Shown here: piece by piece, positions 50,293 to 58,733 of the stretch
Numbering within the stretch: position 1 is the first letter of the stretch
Layout: each line of letters begins with the position of its first letter
Assembly: GCA_963842155.1 (NCBI GenBank)
Contig: CAWJFP010000006.1
Location: 4,955 to 68,954 of the forward strand
Length of the DNA: 64,000 nt
Direction: 5' to 3'
Source of the DNA: CAWJFP01 sp963842155
GTDB lineage: Bacteria; Pseudomonadota; Alphaproteobacteria; JACZXZ01
The notes under the pieces: generated by a model
Told to the model about the DNA's origin: nothing
The model's input: only the letters and a program-made list of their open reading frames with translations
Database searches by the model: none
Position numbers and translations under genes: made by a program

Positions 50293-51766
50293 GCAGCCTC
50301 TCCTTCATCTCCGGCGCCTTGCCCGTACCGGCTGCCGCGGGAGCCGGCGGCTCTACGGTCACGGCATTCGATGGCGGGCTCGCCCGCCCCGCCACGTCAT
50401 AGGCGCGAACGTAATAGAGGTAGCGCATCCCGCCCAGCACGACACGGTCGACGAAGCGCGCGCCCTTGACCGCCTCGAGGCAACGCACCGCGCCCTCGTC
50501 GTCGGCGCGGTAGATGTCGTAGCCGGCGATCTCGGCTCCCTCGGCGCGGCTCCAGGAGAGTTTCACCTGGCCCGCCTCGATGCGCGCCGCGAGCCCGCCG
50601 CCGTCGGCTCCCCAACGCGGCCGCGGACCGTCATCCGCGCCCGGATCGCGCGGCGCCTGGCGCGCGCCCTTGGGCCAGAGGAAGCAATGCACCTCCTTGA
50701 AATTCTCGTCGAGCTGCTTGCAGACGTTGCAATAGATGCAGCGCAATATCTCGTCGCTCCGCCCTTGGCGCGTCTTGCGCACCCAATCCGGATCGGCCAG
50801 CAGCTGGCGCGCCATGCCGATGAGGTCGGCGGCACCCTCCTGCAAGAGGCGCTCGGCGTCGGCGGGGTCGGAGATCTTGCCGACCGAGGTCACCGGCACG
50901 TCGTAGCCCTTGGAGTTGATGAACCTCTTCACCTCGGCGGCGAGCCCGGCGTGAGGCAAGGGCGGATACCAGTCGCCCGGCATGCAGCGGTCGCCGGAAT
51001 AGCCGGTATAGGGATAGAGGGGCTGGCCTTCGCGATGGACGGCGTCCTCGAACTTGCCGCCTACCGAAAGCGAGATGTAGTCGACGCCGAGCTGCGCCAT
51101 GCGGAGCGCGATAAGCTTCGCCTCCTCGACGGTATAGCCGTCCTTGATGCATTCCTCGGCGAGGAAGCGCGCGCCGACGGCGAAATCCGCGCCCACCGTC
51201 CGCCGCACCTTCTCCATCACCCGGCCGAAGAGGCGCAGGCGGCCCTCGATGGTGCGGCCGTTATAGTCGTCGCGGCGCGGGTTGCGCTTGGAGAGGAAGG
51301 AGGAGAGCGTATAGGCGTGCGCGGAATGGAGCTCGACCCCGTCATAGCCGGCCTCGCGGGCGCGGCCGGCGGCGGCGGCGAACTGATCGACGATGCCGTC
51401 GATCTCCGCGAGCGACAAGGAATCGATGGTCTGCCGCCAGCCGGAGCGCGCCACCTTCATGAAATGGATGATCTGCGGCACGATGCGGCCCGCCGACGCG
51501 CCATGCACCGCCTTCACCAGCTCGCGATGGCCGGCGATGAAGCGGTCATGGCCCAGGCGCAAGAGCGGCCCCGATTTGGCCTCGTGCACGGCCGTCGCCT
51601 CGACCACGATGAGCCCGACGTCGCCCTCCGCATAGCGCAGATAGCGCTCGATCACCGCCTCGTTGACGAAGCCGTCCTCGCCCGAGAGCCGCGTCACCAT
51701 GGCCGGCACCAGCACCCGGTTGGGCAGCATCATCCGGTTGATGGCGAGCGGCTCGAGCAGCTTCAT
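50285..51766 (-). CDS. NADH:flavin oxidoreductase (old yellow enzyme, Fe-S type) fused to a fibronectin III domain
   Basis: A 493-residue protein. The TIM barrel (1-340) starts LLEPLAINRMMLPNRVLVPAMVTRL, with HSAHAYTLSSFLSKRNPRRDDYNG, GKISDPADAERLLQEGAADLIGMARQLLADP, then the 4Fe-4S cysteines CIYCNVCKQ..HC (343-361). This is like 2,4-dienoyl-CoA reductase, but that enzyme's C-terminal FAD/NAD domains are missing. In their place, about residues 392-475 read as a fibronectin type III domain (KLSWSRAEGAEIAGYDIYRAD; RFVDRVVLGGMRYLYYVRAYDVAGRASPPSNAVTV). Likely reduces an unsaturated CoA intermediate. Overlaps the acyl-CoA dehydrogenase stop by ATGA. Confidence 0.87.
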   Translation of the reverse strand: MKLLEPLAINRMMLPNRVLVPAMVTRLSGEDGFVNEAVIERYLRYAEGDVGLIVVEATAVHEAKSGPLLRLGHDRFIAGHRELVKAVHGASAGRIVPQIIHFMKVARSGWRQTIDSLSLAEIDGIVDQFAAAAGRAREAGYDGVELHSAHAYTLSSFLSKRNPRRDDYNGRTIEGRLRLFGRVMEKVRRTVGADFAVGARFLAEECIKDGYTVEEAKLIALRMAQLGVDYISLSVGGKFEDAVHREGQPLYPYTGYSGDRCMPGDWYPPLPHAGLAAEVKRFINSKGYDVPVTSVGKISDPADAERLLQEGAADLIGMARQLLADPDWVRKTRQGRSDEILRCIYCNVCKQLDENFKEVHCFLWPKGARQAPRDPGADDGPRPRWGADGGGLAARIEAGQVKLSWSRAEGAEIAGYDIYRADDEGAVRCLEAVKGARFVDRVVLGGMRYLYYVRAYDVAGRASPPSNAVTVEPPAPAAAGTGKAPEMKERLHA

Positions 51767-53016
51767 GTGCCGCGCTCCTTCGCCGTCGCGCGCTTGGTCT
51801 TGCGCTCCGGCGGGGTCGGCTTGGCTGTGGGGGCGGTCGCCGCCGCGGCCTCGCGCGCTGCGGCGAGCGCCTGCGCCGCGATCACCAGCTTCTGGATCTC
51901 GCTGGTGCCCTCATAGATCCTGAGGGCGCGGATCTCGCGATAGAGCCGCTCGACCGGCACGCCCGAGACCACGCCGAGTCCGCCGAAGATCTGCACCGCC
52001 TGGTCGACGACCTCCTGCCCCGCCTCGGTGGCGTAGAGCTTGGCCATGGCCAATTCGCGGCTCACGCGGCGTCGCTGCACGTCCTTGGTCCAGGCGGCGC
52101 GGTAGATGAGGAGGGCGGCGGCATCGAGCTTGAGCGCCATGTCGGCGAGCTTCTCCTGGATGAGCTGATGCTCGGCGAGCTTCTTGCCGAAGGCCTCGCG
52201 CGCGACCGCCCGCCCGAGCGCCTCGTCGAAGGCGCGCCGCGCGAAGCCCAAGGCCGCGGCGCCGACCGTCGCGCGGAAGATGTCGAGCGTCGCCATCGCC
52301 ACCTTGAAGCCGTCGCCCGGCGCGCCGATCATCGCTTCCGCCGGCACGCGGCAATGCTCGAAGGCGAGCGATCCGAGCGGATGGGGTGCGATCACCGGGA
52401 TGCGCTCGGTGATGCGCAAGCCCGGATTGTCGGCCTCGACGACGAAGGCGCTGAGGCCCCGCGCCCCGGGCCCCTCGCCGGTGCGCGCGAAGACGACGTA
52501 ATGGTCGGCCAGGCCGGCATTGGAGATCCAGGTCTTGCTCCCGTCGATGAGGTAATGCTTGCCGTCGCGCCGCGCGGCCGTGCGTAGGGAGGCGACGTCC
52601 GAGCCGCCCTCGGGCTCGGAGAGGGCGAAGGCCGCGATCTTCCGTCCGGCCGCGACCCGCGGCAGATAGGCCGACTTGAGCGCGGGCGAGCCGAAGAGCG
52701 AGATCGAGGCGCTGCCGAGCCCCTGCATGGCGAAGGCGAAATCGGCGAGGCCGGAGCGATAGGCGAGGCTTTCGCGCACGAGGCATAGCGAGCGCACGTC
52801 GAGCGTCGCATGCGCGCCGCCATGGGAGGCGGGGACGCAGAGCTTCAGCAGCCCGGCGGCGCCGAGCCTCGCCACCAGCCGCCGGCATTGGCGGTCGAGA
52901 TTCGTGTCGTGCTGCTCTTCGCTCAGCTCGGCCGCGGCCCAGCTATCGAGCCGGGTCTTGAGGCTGCGATGCCCCTCCCCGAAAAAAGGCCAGTCGATGA
53001 AGCTGCGATCGGCCAT
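51763..53016 (-). CDS. Acyl-CoA dehydrogenase
   Basis: A 417-residue FAD enzyme. FALSEPEGGSDVASLRTAARRDG and KTWISNAGLADHYVVFART bind FAD and substrate; VAMATLDIFRATVGAAALGFARRAFDEALGRAVAREAFGKKLAEHQLIQEKLADM and IFGGLGVVSGVPVERLYREIRALRIYEGTSEIQKLVIA complete the family, with the catalytic Glu in IYEGTSEIQ. A Lys/Pro/Thr-rich tail of about 25 residues is unusual. In the operon it probably oxidises an alicyclic or ring-opened CoA ester made by the monooxygenase/reductase. Confidence 0.9.
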   Translation of the reverse strand: MADRSFIDWPFFGEGHRSLKTRLDSWAAAELSEEQHDTNLDRQCRRLVARLGAAGLLKLCVPASHGGAHATLDVRSLCLVRESLAYRSGLADFAFAMQGLGSASISLFGSPALKSAYLPRVAAGRKIAAFALSEPEGGSDVASLRTAARRDGKHYLIDGSKTWISNAGLADHYVVFARTGEGPGARGLSAFVVEADNPGLRITERIPVIAPHPLGSLAFEHCRVPAEAMIGAPGDGFKVAMATLDIFRATVGAAALGFARRAFDEALGRAVAREAFGKKLAEHQLIQEKLADMALKLDAAALLIYRAAWTKDVQRRRVSRELAMAKLYATEAGQEVVDQAVQIFGGLGVVSGVPVERLYREIRALRIYEGTSEIQKLVIAAQALAAAREAAAATAPTAKPTPPERKTKRATAKERGT

Positions 53017-53034
53017 CGGCTCAGCCGCCCTCGC

Positions 53035-53589
53035 TCATTTGGTCACATTGCGCCGCGGACGCCGCGCGGCGGGCCCCTCGGCGCGCTCGACCGAGGCCTT
53101 GAGCTTGGCGAGCAGAATATAGAGCTGCGCCAATTCGGGCCGGCTCAGGCTCGCCATCATGCTCGCGATCCAGCTTTCATGAGCCGGCGTCATCTTGTCG
53201 AAGGCGGTCTTGCCTGCGCGGGTCAGCCGCACGAGCTGGATGCGCCGGTCGGCCTGCGCCGTGCGCCGCTCGACCAGCCCCTCGGCCACCATGCGGTCGA
53301 TCAGGCCGGTCACGTTGCCGTTGGTCACCATGAGCCGGCGCGAGAGGTCGCCCATGGCGAGGCCGCCGGGCGCGCGATCGAGCTGGGACAGGAGGTCGAA
53401 GCGCGGCAAGGTGGTGCCGAAGGCGCGCAGATGCTGCCGCACATGGCGCTCGATCAAGCTGGTACAGGTGAGAAGCCGCAGCCAGGCGCGCAGCTCGAGT
53501 CGGTCGGCGTTGCTGAGGCGGGTCTCGAAATCGGCGCGCGCGGGCCGTCGTGGCGCCGCCTCGCGCGCGAGCTCGGGCACGCTGCTCAC
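53035..53589 (-). CDS. MarR-family transcriptional regulator within the catabolic operon
   Basis: A 184-residue MarR protein: LTCTSLIERHVRQHLRAFGTTLPRFDLLSQLDRAPGGLAMGDLSRRLMVTNGNVTGLIDRMVAEGLVERRTAQADRRIQLVRLTRAGK. The GTG start overlaps the SDR stop (GTGA), so the two are coupled. Being the second gene of the operon it likely regulates its own transcription; a palindrome TTTTAAGTCTAAAA in the promoter region (54491-54504) is the best operator candidate. In related clusters such regulators respond to an aryl-CoA ester. Confidence 0.86.
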   Translation of the reverse strand: MSSVPELAREAAPRRPARADFETRLSNADRLELRAWLRLLTCTSLIERHVRQHLRAFGTTLPRFDLLSQLDRAPGGLAMGDLSRRLMVTNGNVTGLIDRMVAEGLVERRTAQADRRIQLVRLTRAGKTAFDKMTPAHESWIASMMASLSRPELAQLYILLAKLKASVERAEGPAARRPRRNVTK

Positions 53590-54437
53590 GGCATCACCTC
53601 GCCGCCCGCGATCACGATGCTCTGCCCGGTGACGGCGGCGGATTCGGGCAGGCAGAGCCAGGCCACGGCGCTCGCCACCTCGGCCGGAGCGACGAGGCGG
53701 CCTTGCGGATTGAGCTTGGCGAGCTCCTCGCGCGCGGCCGCGGCCGAGCGGCCGGTCTTGGCCATGATATTGTCGATGGCGCCCGCGGTGAGATCGGTTT
53801 CGGTCATGCCCGGGCAGACGGCGTTGACGGTGACGCCCTTGCTCGCGAGCTCGAGCGCCAGCGCGCGGGTGAGGCCGATGAGGCCATGCTTCGCCGCGCA
53901 ATAGGCGGTGACGTAGCGATAGCCGATCAGCCCCGCCGTGGAGGCGACGTTGACGATGCGGCCCCAGCCGGCGTCCAGCATGGCGGGAAGGGCCGCCTCG
54001 GTGCAAAGCCAGGCGCCGGTCAGGTTGACGGCCAGCATCTCGTCCCACAAGGCGCGGTCGGTCTTCTGGAAAGGCGCGCTGCGCGCGATACCGGCATTGT
54101 TGACGAGAATGAGCGGCGCGCCCAAGCCTTCGCGCGCCGCGTCGAAGGCGGCGGCGACCTGGTCGGCCGCGGCCAGGTCGGCGAGCACCGTGGCGACGGC
54201 GCCGCCATGCGCCGCCTCGAGGGCCCGCTTCTGGCGCTCGAGACGCTCGGCCGAGCGGCCGAGGAGGGTGAGCGTCGCACCGAGGCCCGCGAGCCGCTCG
54301 GCGATGGCGGCGCCGATGCCGCGGCCGCCGCCGGTGACGAGCGCATGGCGGCCCGCGAGCGGGCGCGCTCCGTCCCGCTGCCGCGCGAGACCGCCCGCTT
54401 CGGCGCCGCCTTGCCTGGCCTTCCGCTCCGCGCCCAT
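53586..54437 (-). CDS. Short-chain dehydrogenase/reductase (SDR), 3-hydroxyacyl-CoA dehydrogenase-like
   Basis: A 283-residue classical SDR: ALVTGGGRGIGAAIAERLAGLGATLTLLGR (NAD(P)-binding), LVNNAGIARSAPF, IVNVASTAGLIGYRYVTAYCAAKHGLIGLTRALALELASKG (catalytic Ser and Y-x3-K), NAVCPGMTETDLT. A leader of about 30 charged residues precedes the fold, so a later start is possible. First gene of the six-gene operon. Oxidation of a 3-hydroxyacyl-CoA in the same degradative route is the likely reaction. Confidence 0.87.
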   Translation of the reverse strand: MGAERKARQGGAEAGGLARQRDGARPLAGRHALVTGGGRGIGAAIAERLAGLGATLTLLGRSAERLERQKRALEAAHGGAVATVLADLAAADQVAAAFDAAREGLGAPLILVNNAGIARSAPFQKTDRALWDEMLAVNLTGAWLCTEAALPAMLDAGWGRIVNVASTAGLIGYRYVTAYCAAKHGLIGLTRALALELASKGVTVNAVCPGMTETDLTAGAIDNIMAKTGRSAAAAREELAKLNPQGRLVAPAEVASAVAWLCLPESAAVTGQSIVIAGGEVMP

Positions 54438-54490
54438 CGGCGCTGCTCCATCGATCTCCCGGACCGGATTCGCGCTTGGCGCCCGAGTTG

Positions 54491-54504
54491 TTTTAAGTCT
54501 AAAA
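54491..54504. promoter_or_regulatory. Operator-like palindrome in the divergent SDR/thioesterase promoter
   Basis: TTTTAAGTCTAAAA, an inverted repeat of TTTTA around AGTC, followed directly by TATATC. It stands out as AT-rich inside GC-rich flanks, between the two divergent operons. Size and symmetry suit a MarR dimer, most likely the MarR of this operon, controlling both directions. Confidence 0.5.
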
Positions 54505-54593
54505 TATATCCCTGGCTCGACGCAAGGACCATTCACCGATCCCGCCGCGCCTCGCCGGGGGCCCCATGGCCGAGAGATCCTGACCGAGATCCC

Positions 54594-55085
54594 ATGACCG
54601 AGACCCTTTTCCGCTATCCCGTCGACATCCAGTTCCGCCATTGCGACCCCGCCGGCATCGTCTATTACCCGCGTTTCATCGACATGGCCGAGGGCGCCAT
54701 CGAGGAATGGATGATGGCGGCGCTGGGCGAGAGCTATCGCCAATGGATTTACGAGGAGCGGCTGGGCCTGCCGCGGGTCAAGGTGAGCGCGGAGTTCATG
54801 CGCACCTGCAGCATGGGCGAGCGGCTCGAGCTCCTGCTTCGGCTGGTGAAATTCGGCCGCAGCTCGTTCGAGCTCCTGGTCGAGGGCCAGGTCGAGGGCG
54901 AGCTGCGCTTCAAGATCGCTCTCGTGCTTGTCGCCATCTCGCTCGAGACGATGAAGGCGGTGCCCTTCCCCGAGAGGGTCAGGCGCAAGTTCGAGCGTCA
55001 CCAGGCGCTCGGCGCCGAGGCGCCGGGCACGACAAGCGAGGCGCGCGGAAGAAGCGCGAAAACACCAATCAGAGGGAGAGGCTGA
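54594..55085 (+). CDS. Acyl-CoA thioesterase (4-hydroxybenzoyl-CoA thioesterase family)
   Basis: A 163-residue hot-dog thioesterase: FRYPVDIQFRHCDPAGIVYYPRFIDMAEGAIEEWM holds the catalytic Asp of HCDPAGIVYYPRF, then LPRVKVSAEFMRTCSMGERLELLLRLVKFGRSSFELLVEGQ. The C-terminal 25 residues are basic and low-complexity. It may release CoA from stalled aromatic or ring-reduced intermediates of the neighbouring operon. The stop overlaps the RidA start (TGATG). Confidence 0.88.
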   Translation: MTETLFRYPVDIQFRHCDPAGIVYYPRFIDMAEGAIEEWMMAALGESYRQWIYEERLGLPRVKVSAEFMRTCSMGERLELLLRLVKFGRSSFELLVEGQVEGELRFKIALVLVAISLETMKAVPFPERVRRKFERHQALGAEAPGTTSEARGRSAKTPIRGRG

Positions 55086-55480
55086 TGGCGATGCAAATTC
55101 TCCAGCCGCCGGGCTGGGCCCGGCCCAAGGGCTTCAGCAACGGCATCGCGGCCGCGGGCCGCATCGTCTTCGTGGCCGGCCAGGTGGCGACCAACCCGGC
55201 CGGCAAGATCGAGAGCGAGAGCTTCGCCGCCCAGGTGCGCCAGGCGCTCGCCAACATCCTTGCCGTGCTGGCCGAGGCCGGCGGCAAGGCCGAGCATATC
55301 GCGCGCATGACCTGGTACATCACCGACAAGCAGGAATATCTCGCCCAGATGCGCGAGGTCGGCGCCGCCTATCGCGAGACGATCGGCAGCCATTTCCCGG
55401 TGATGACCATGGTCGAGGTCACCGCCCTCATCGAGGGTCAGGCGAAGGTCGAGATCGAGGCCACCGCGGTGGTGCCGTAA
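55085..55480 (+). CDS. RidA/YjgF family enamine/imine deaminase-like protein
   Basis: A 131-residue RidA-family protein: FSNGIAAAGRIVFVAGQVATNPAGKIESESFAAQVRQALANILAVLAEAGGKAEHIARMTWYITDKQEYLAQMREVGAAYRETIGSHFPVMTMVEVTALIEGQAKVEIEATAVV. The catalytic Arg of canonical RidA (usually R105 in an R-x-x-V segment) is not evident here, so it may belong to a subgroup with another activity. RidA proteins hydrolyse enamines/imines; with a 2-aminobenzoyl-CoA route this would remove nitrogen from an enamine intermediate. Translationally coupled to the thioesterase. Confidence 0.87.
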   Translation: MAMQILQPPGWARPKGFSNGIAAAGRIVFVAGQVATNPAGKIESESFAAQVRQALANILAVLAEAGGKAEHIARMTWYITDKQEYLAQMREVGAAYRETIGSHFPVMTMVEVTALIEGQAKVEIEATAVVP

Positions 55481-55855
55481 GGGCGCGCGAGCGCGGGCGC
55501 GTAGGCCCTGTCGCAAGTCTTCCTGCCGGCGATATTCCGGTCGACGATCCGCGCCTAACAAAACGCTGCATGTCACGTCAGCGAAGCGATGCGGGAAGCA
55601 AACCAAAGTCCGGCTTGTTCCTCCTGGATCGCTTCGTCGGCTCGGCCTCCTCGCAAGGGCGATTGGGCGTTTGCCCTCATCGCATCGCGCGCCCACGCCG
55701 TCGCCCGCCCTCTCTCCGCTTGACCCGCCTAACTTATTTGAGTAGCAAGGCTTTACGCGCGGCAGCGAAGCCAGGCCCAAGAGCCTAGAACCAGGGAGGC
55801 AGCGGCGGCGCGCGGCTGGGAGAACCCGCGCCCCTGCGGCGAACGAGGTTGCATC
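55481..55855. other. 375-bp intergenic region before the acyl-CoA synthetase operon
   Basis: It contains a possible promoter TTGACC-N17-TAGCAA at about 55720-55748, weak at the -10, and a purine-rich AGGGAGG near 55794 that is too far upstream to be the ribosome site. No gene, tRNA or repeat matching other loci is seen. Confidence 0.4.
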
Positions 55856-57868
55856 ATGGTTGGCGCAGAGCGTCAGAGCGAGGCAAGCGCGGCGCGGCCC
55901 GGCTCGCCCGGCCTCGACACCATCCCCAAGCTCCTGCTGCATCAGGCCAGGATCAGGCCCGAGCGGCCCGCCATGCGCGAGAAGGACCTCGGCATCTGGC
56001 AGAGCTGGAGCTGGCGCGAGGCGGCCGAATCCGTGCGCAAGCTCGCTTGCGGCTTCGCGGCGATGGGCTTGCGGCGCGGCGACAAGCTCGCCGTGGTGGG
56101 CGACAACCGGCCGCAGCTTTACTGGTCGATGGTGGCGGCCCAGGCGCTCGGCGCCGTGCCCGTGCCGATCTATCAGGATTCCGCCGCGGCGGAGATGGAG
56201 TTCGTGCTGCGCCATGCCGAGGTGCGCTTCGCCGTCGCCGAGGACCAGGAGCAGGTCGACAAGCTCGTCGAGATCAAGGAGCGCTGTCCCGCCCTCGAGC
56301 AGGTCTTCTACGACGATGCGCGCGGCATGCGCAATTACCGCCAGCCTTTCCTCACCAGCCTCGACAAGGTGCGCGAGGCGGGCGCGGCGCTCGACGAGGC
56401 GCAGCCCGATTTCTTCCTCGCCGAGGTCGCCCAAGGCAAGGGCTCCGACATCATGAGCTTCTATTACACCTCGGGCACGACGGGGCAGCCCAAGGGCGTC
56501 ATCCTGAGCTTCGACAACGTCATCCGCACGGCCGAGGCGGCGGTCGAGTTCGACGGGCTCAACGACCGCGACAGCTCGCTCGCCTATCTGCCCATGGCCT
56601 GGGTCGGCGACAATGTCTTCTCCGTGGGCCAGGCCTATTGCGCCGGCTTCTGCGTGAACTGCCCGGAATCGGGCGCCACCGTGATGCAGGATTTGCGCGA
56701 GATCGGCCCGACCTATTTCTTCGCGCCGCCGCGCATCTGGGAGAACATTCTCACCGACGTGATGATCCGCATGGAGGACGCCGGCGCGCTCAAGCGCTGG
56801 CTCTTCAAGAGCTTCATGGCGCTGGCGCGGCGGGTGGGCGCCGCCATCCTCGATCGCGAGAAGGTGGCGCTCGGCGACCGGCTGCTCTACGCGCTCGGCG
56901 AGATCCTGATCTACGGCCCGCTCAAGAACACGCTCGGCATGAGCCGCGTGCGCCTCGCCTATACCGCGGGCGAGGCCATCGGGCCCGATATCTTCGTCTT
57001 CTACCGCTCGCTCGGCATCAACATCAAGCAGCTCTACGGCTCGACCGAGGCCTCCGTCTTCGTGACCATCCAGCCCGACCGCGAGATCTGGCCCGACACG
57101 GTCGGCAAGCCGGTCGCCGGCGTGGAGCTGCGCATCGGCGAGGACGGCGAGGTGATGTTCCGCAGCCCCGGCGTGTTCCAGGAATATTACAAGAACCCGC
57201 AGGCGACCGCGGAGGCCAAGACCGCCGACGGCTGGGTCCATACCGGCGACGCCGGCTATTTCGACGCGCGCGGCCATCTCAAGATCATCGACCGCGCCAA
57301 GGACGTCGGGCGGCTGGCCGACGGCACGTTGTTCGCGCCCAAATTTCTCGAGAACAAGCTCAAATTCTTCGCCTTCGTGCGCGAGGCGGTGGCCTTCGGC
57401 CACGGGCGCCCCTATGCCGCGATGTTCGTGAACATCGATCTGGGCGCGGTCGGGAGCTGGGCCGAGCGGCACGGCCTCGCCTATACGAGCTACAGCGAGC
57501 TCGCCGCCAAGCCCGAGGTCTATGCGCTGATCCGCGAGAACATCGAGGCGGTCAACCGCGACCTCGCCGCGGACCCGGTGCTGGCCGGCGCGCAAATCCG
57601 CCGCTTCCTCATCCTGCGCAAGGAGCTCGACGCCGACGACGGCGAGCTGACCCGCACCCGCAAGGTGCGCAGGCGCCATATCGCCGAGAAATATGCGGCC
57701 CTCGTCGAGGCGCTCTATTCGGACCAGGCCGAATGCGAGATCGAGACCCAGATGAAGTTCGAGGACGGCCGCACGGGGATGCTGCGCGCCACCATCGCCA
57801 TCGCCGAGGCCACGGTCTTCGCGCCCGCCGAGACCGCGCCCGCGCCGCCGCTGCGCAAGGCGAGCTGA
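55856..57868 (+). CDS. Long-chain-type acyl-CoA synthetase (AMP-forming)
   Basis: A 670-residue ANL enzyme of the FadD15/long-chain type. SFYYTSGTTGQPKGVILSFDN is the ATP loop; LAYLPMAWVGDNVFSVGQAY, YFFAPPRIWENI, LYGSTEASVFV and WVHTGDAGYFDARGHLKIIDRAKD follow. LTRTRKVRRRHIAEKY carries the C-terminal lysine. It begins the acs-livG-livH-livM operon. Such synthetases commonly accompany branched-chain-type ABC importers for aromatic or acyl substrates, coupling uptake to CoA activation. The true substrate is not readable. Confidence 0.88.
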   Translation: MVGAERQSEASAARPGSPGLDTIPKLLLHQARIRPERPAMREKDLGIWQSWSWREAAESVRKLACGFAAMGLRRGDKLAVVGDNRPQLYWSMVAAQALGAVPVPIYQDSAAAEMEFVLRHAEVRFAVAEDQEQVDKLVEIKERCPALEQVFYDDARGMRNYRQPFLTSLDKVREAGAALDEAQPDFFLAEVAQGKGSDIMSFYYTSGTTGQPKGVILSFDNVIRTAEAAVEFDGLNDRDSSLAYLPMAWVGDNVFSVGQAYCAGFCVNCPESGATVMQDLREIGPTYFFAPPRIWENILTDVMIRMEDAGALKRWLFKSFMALARRVGAAILDREKVALGDRLLYALGEILIYGPLKNTLGMSRVRLAYTAGEAIGPDIFVFYRSLGINIKQLYGSTEASVFVTIQPDREIWPDTVGKPVAGVELRIGEDGEVMFRSPGVFQEYYKNPQATAEAKTADGWVHTGDAGYFDARGHLKIIDRAKDVGRLADGTLFAPKFLENKLKFFAFVREAVAFGHGRPYAAMFVNIDLGAVGSWAERHGLAYTSYSELAAKPEVYALIRENIEAVNRDLAADPVLAGAQIRRFLILRKELDADDGELTRTRKVRRRHIAEKYAALVEALYSDQAECEIETQMKFEDGRTGMLRATIAIAEATVFAPAETAPAPPLRKAS

Positions 57869-57884
57869 GCGCCGCCCGCCCGCG

Positions 57885-58730
57885 ATGGATCAAGCGGTCT
57901 CCCCCGGCCCGGCCGGCCCGGTCGTTCACGGACGTGGCCCCGCCGGTCAAGCTGCCGAGGGCGAGGTGCTGCTCGAGGTCGCCGATATCAGCCTCTCCTT
58001 CGGCGGGGTAAACGCGCTCTCGGCCGTGAGCTTCGACATCCGCAAGGGCGAGATCCGCGCCATCATCGGCCCGAACGGCGCGGGCAAAAGCTCCATGCTC
58101 AACCTCATCAACGGCTTCTACCGGCCGCGCGCCGGCACCATCGCCTACAAGGGCACGGTGGTGCGGCGGATGCGCCCGCACGAGGCGGCCAAGGCGGGCA
58201 TCGCGCGCACCTTCCAGAACATCGCCCTCTTCAAGGGCATGACCACCCTCGACAACATCATGACCGGTCGGCTCTTGAAGATGCGCGGCAATTTCCTGCT
58301 CGACGCGCTCTATCTCGGCCCCGCCAAGCGCGAGGAGCTCGCGCATCGCGCCGTCGCCGAGCAGATCATCGACTTCCTCGAGATCCAAGCCATCCGCCGG
58401 GTGCCGGTCGGGCGCCTCCCCTACGGGCTGCAGAAGCGGGTCGAGCTCGGCCGCGCGCTCGCCGCCGAGCCGGACCTCCTGCTGCTGGACGAGCCCATGG
58501 CGGGGATGAACGTCGAGGAGAAGGAGGATATGAGCCGCTTCATCCTCGACGTGAACGAGGAGTTCGGCACCACCATCGCCCTCATCGAGCACGACATGGG
58601 CGTGGTGATGGATATCTCGGACCGCATCCTGGTGCTCGATTACGGCCGCAAGATCGCCGACGGCAAGCCCGAGGCGGTGCGCGGCGACCAGGCGGTGATC
58701 GACGCCTATCTCGGCGTGGCGCGGGACTGA
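57885..58730 (+). CDS. livG: Branched-chain amino acid-type ABC transporter ATPase LivG
   Basis: A 281-residue ATPase: Walker A GPNGAGKSSMLNLINGFYRP, LivG-type segment AKAGIARTFQNIALFKGMTTLDNIMTGR, signature region LPYGLQKRVELGRALAAEPDLLLLDEP (Walker B; the LSGGQ motif is changed to LPYGL, as is common in this subfamily), H-loop LIEHDMGVVMDISDRI. The first 27 residues are low-complexity. It works with LivH and LivM; a LivF partner gene is absent here. Confidence 0.88.
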   Translation: MDQAVSPGPAGPVVHGRGPAGQAAEGEVLLEVADISLSFGGVNALSAVSFDIRKGEIRAIIGPNGAGKSSMLNLINGFYRPRAGTIAYKGTVVRRMRPHEAAKAGIARTFQNIALFKGMTTLDNIMTGRLLKMRGNFLLDALYLGPAKREELAHRAVAEQIIDFLEIQAIRRVPVGRLPYGLQKRVELGRALAAEPDLLLLDEPMAGMNVEEKEDMSRFILDVNEEFGTTIALIEHDMGVVMDISDRILVLDYGRKIADGKPEAVRGDQAVIDAYLGVARD

Positions 58731-58733
58731 GCC

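Noticed and set aside
55570..55788. 72-codon plus-strand frame in the gap before the acyl-CoA synthetase
   Set aside because: No ribosome site, basic low-complexity translation; the ATG lies in unstructured intergenic DNA.
54998..57679. 893-codon minus-strand open frame opposite RidA and the acyl-CoA synthetase
   Set aside because: It spans three genuine plus-strand features and an intergenic gap and shows no domain; an antisense shadow.
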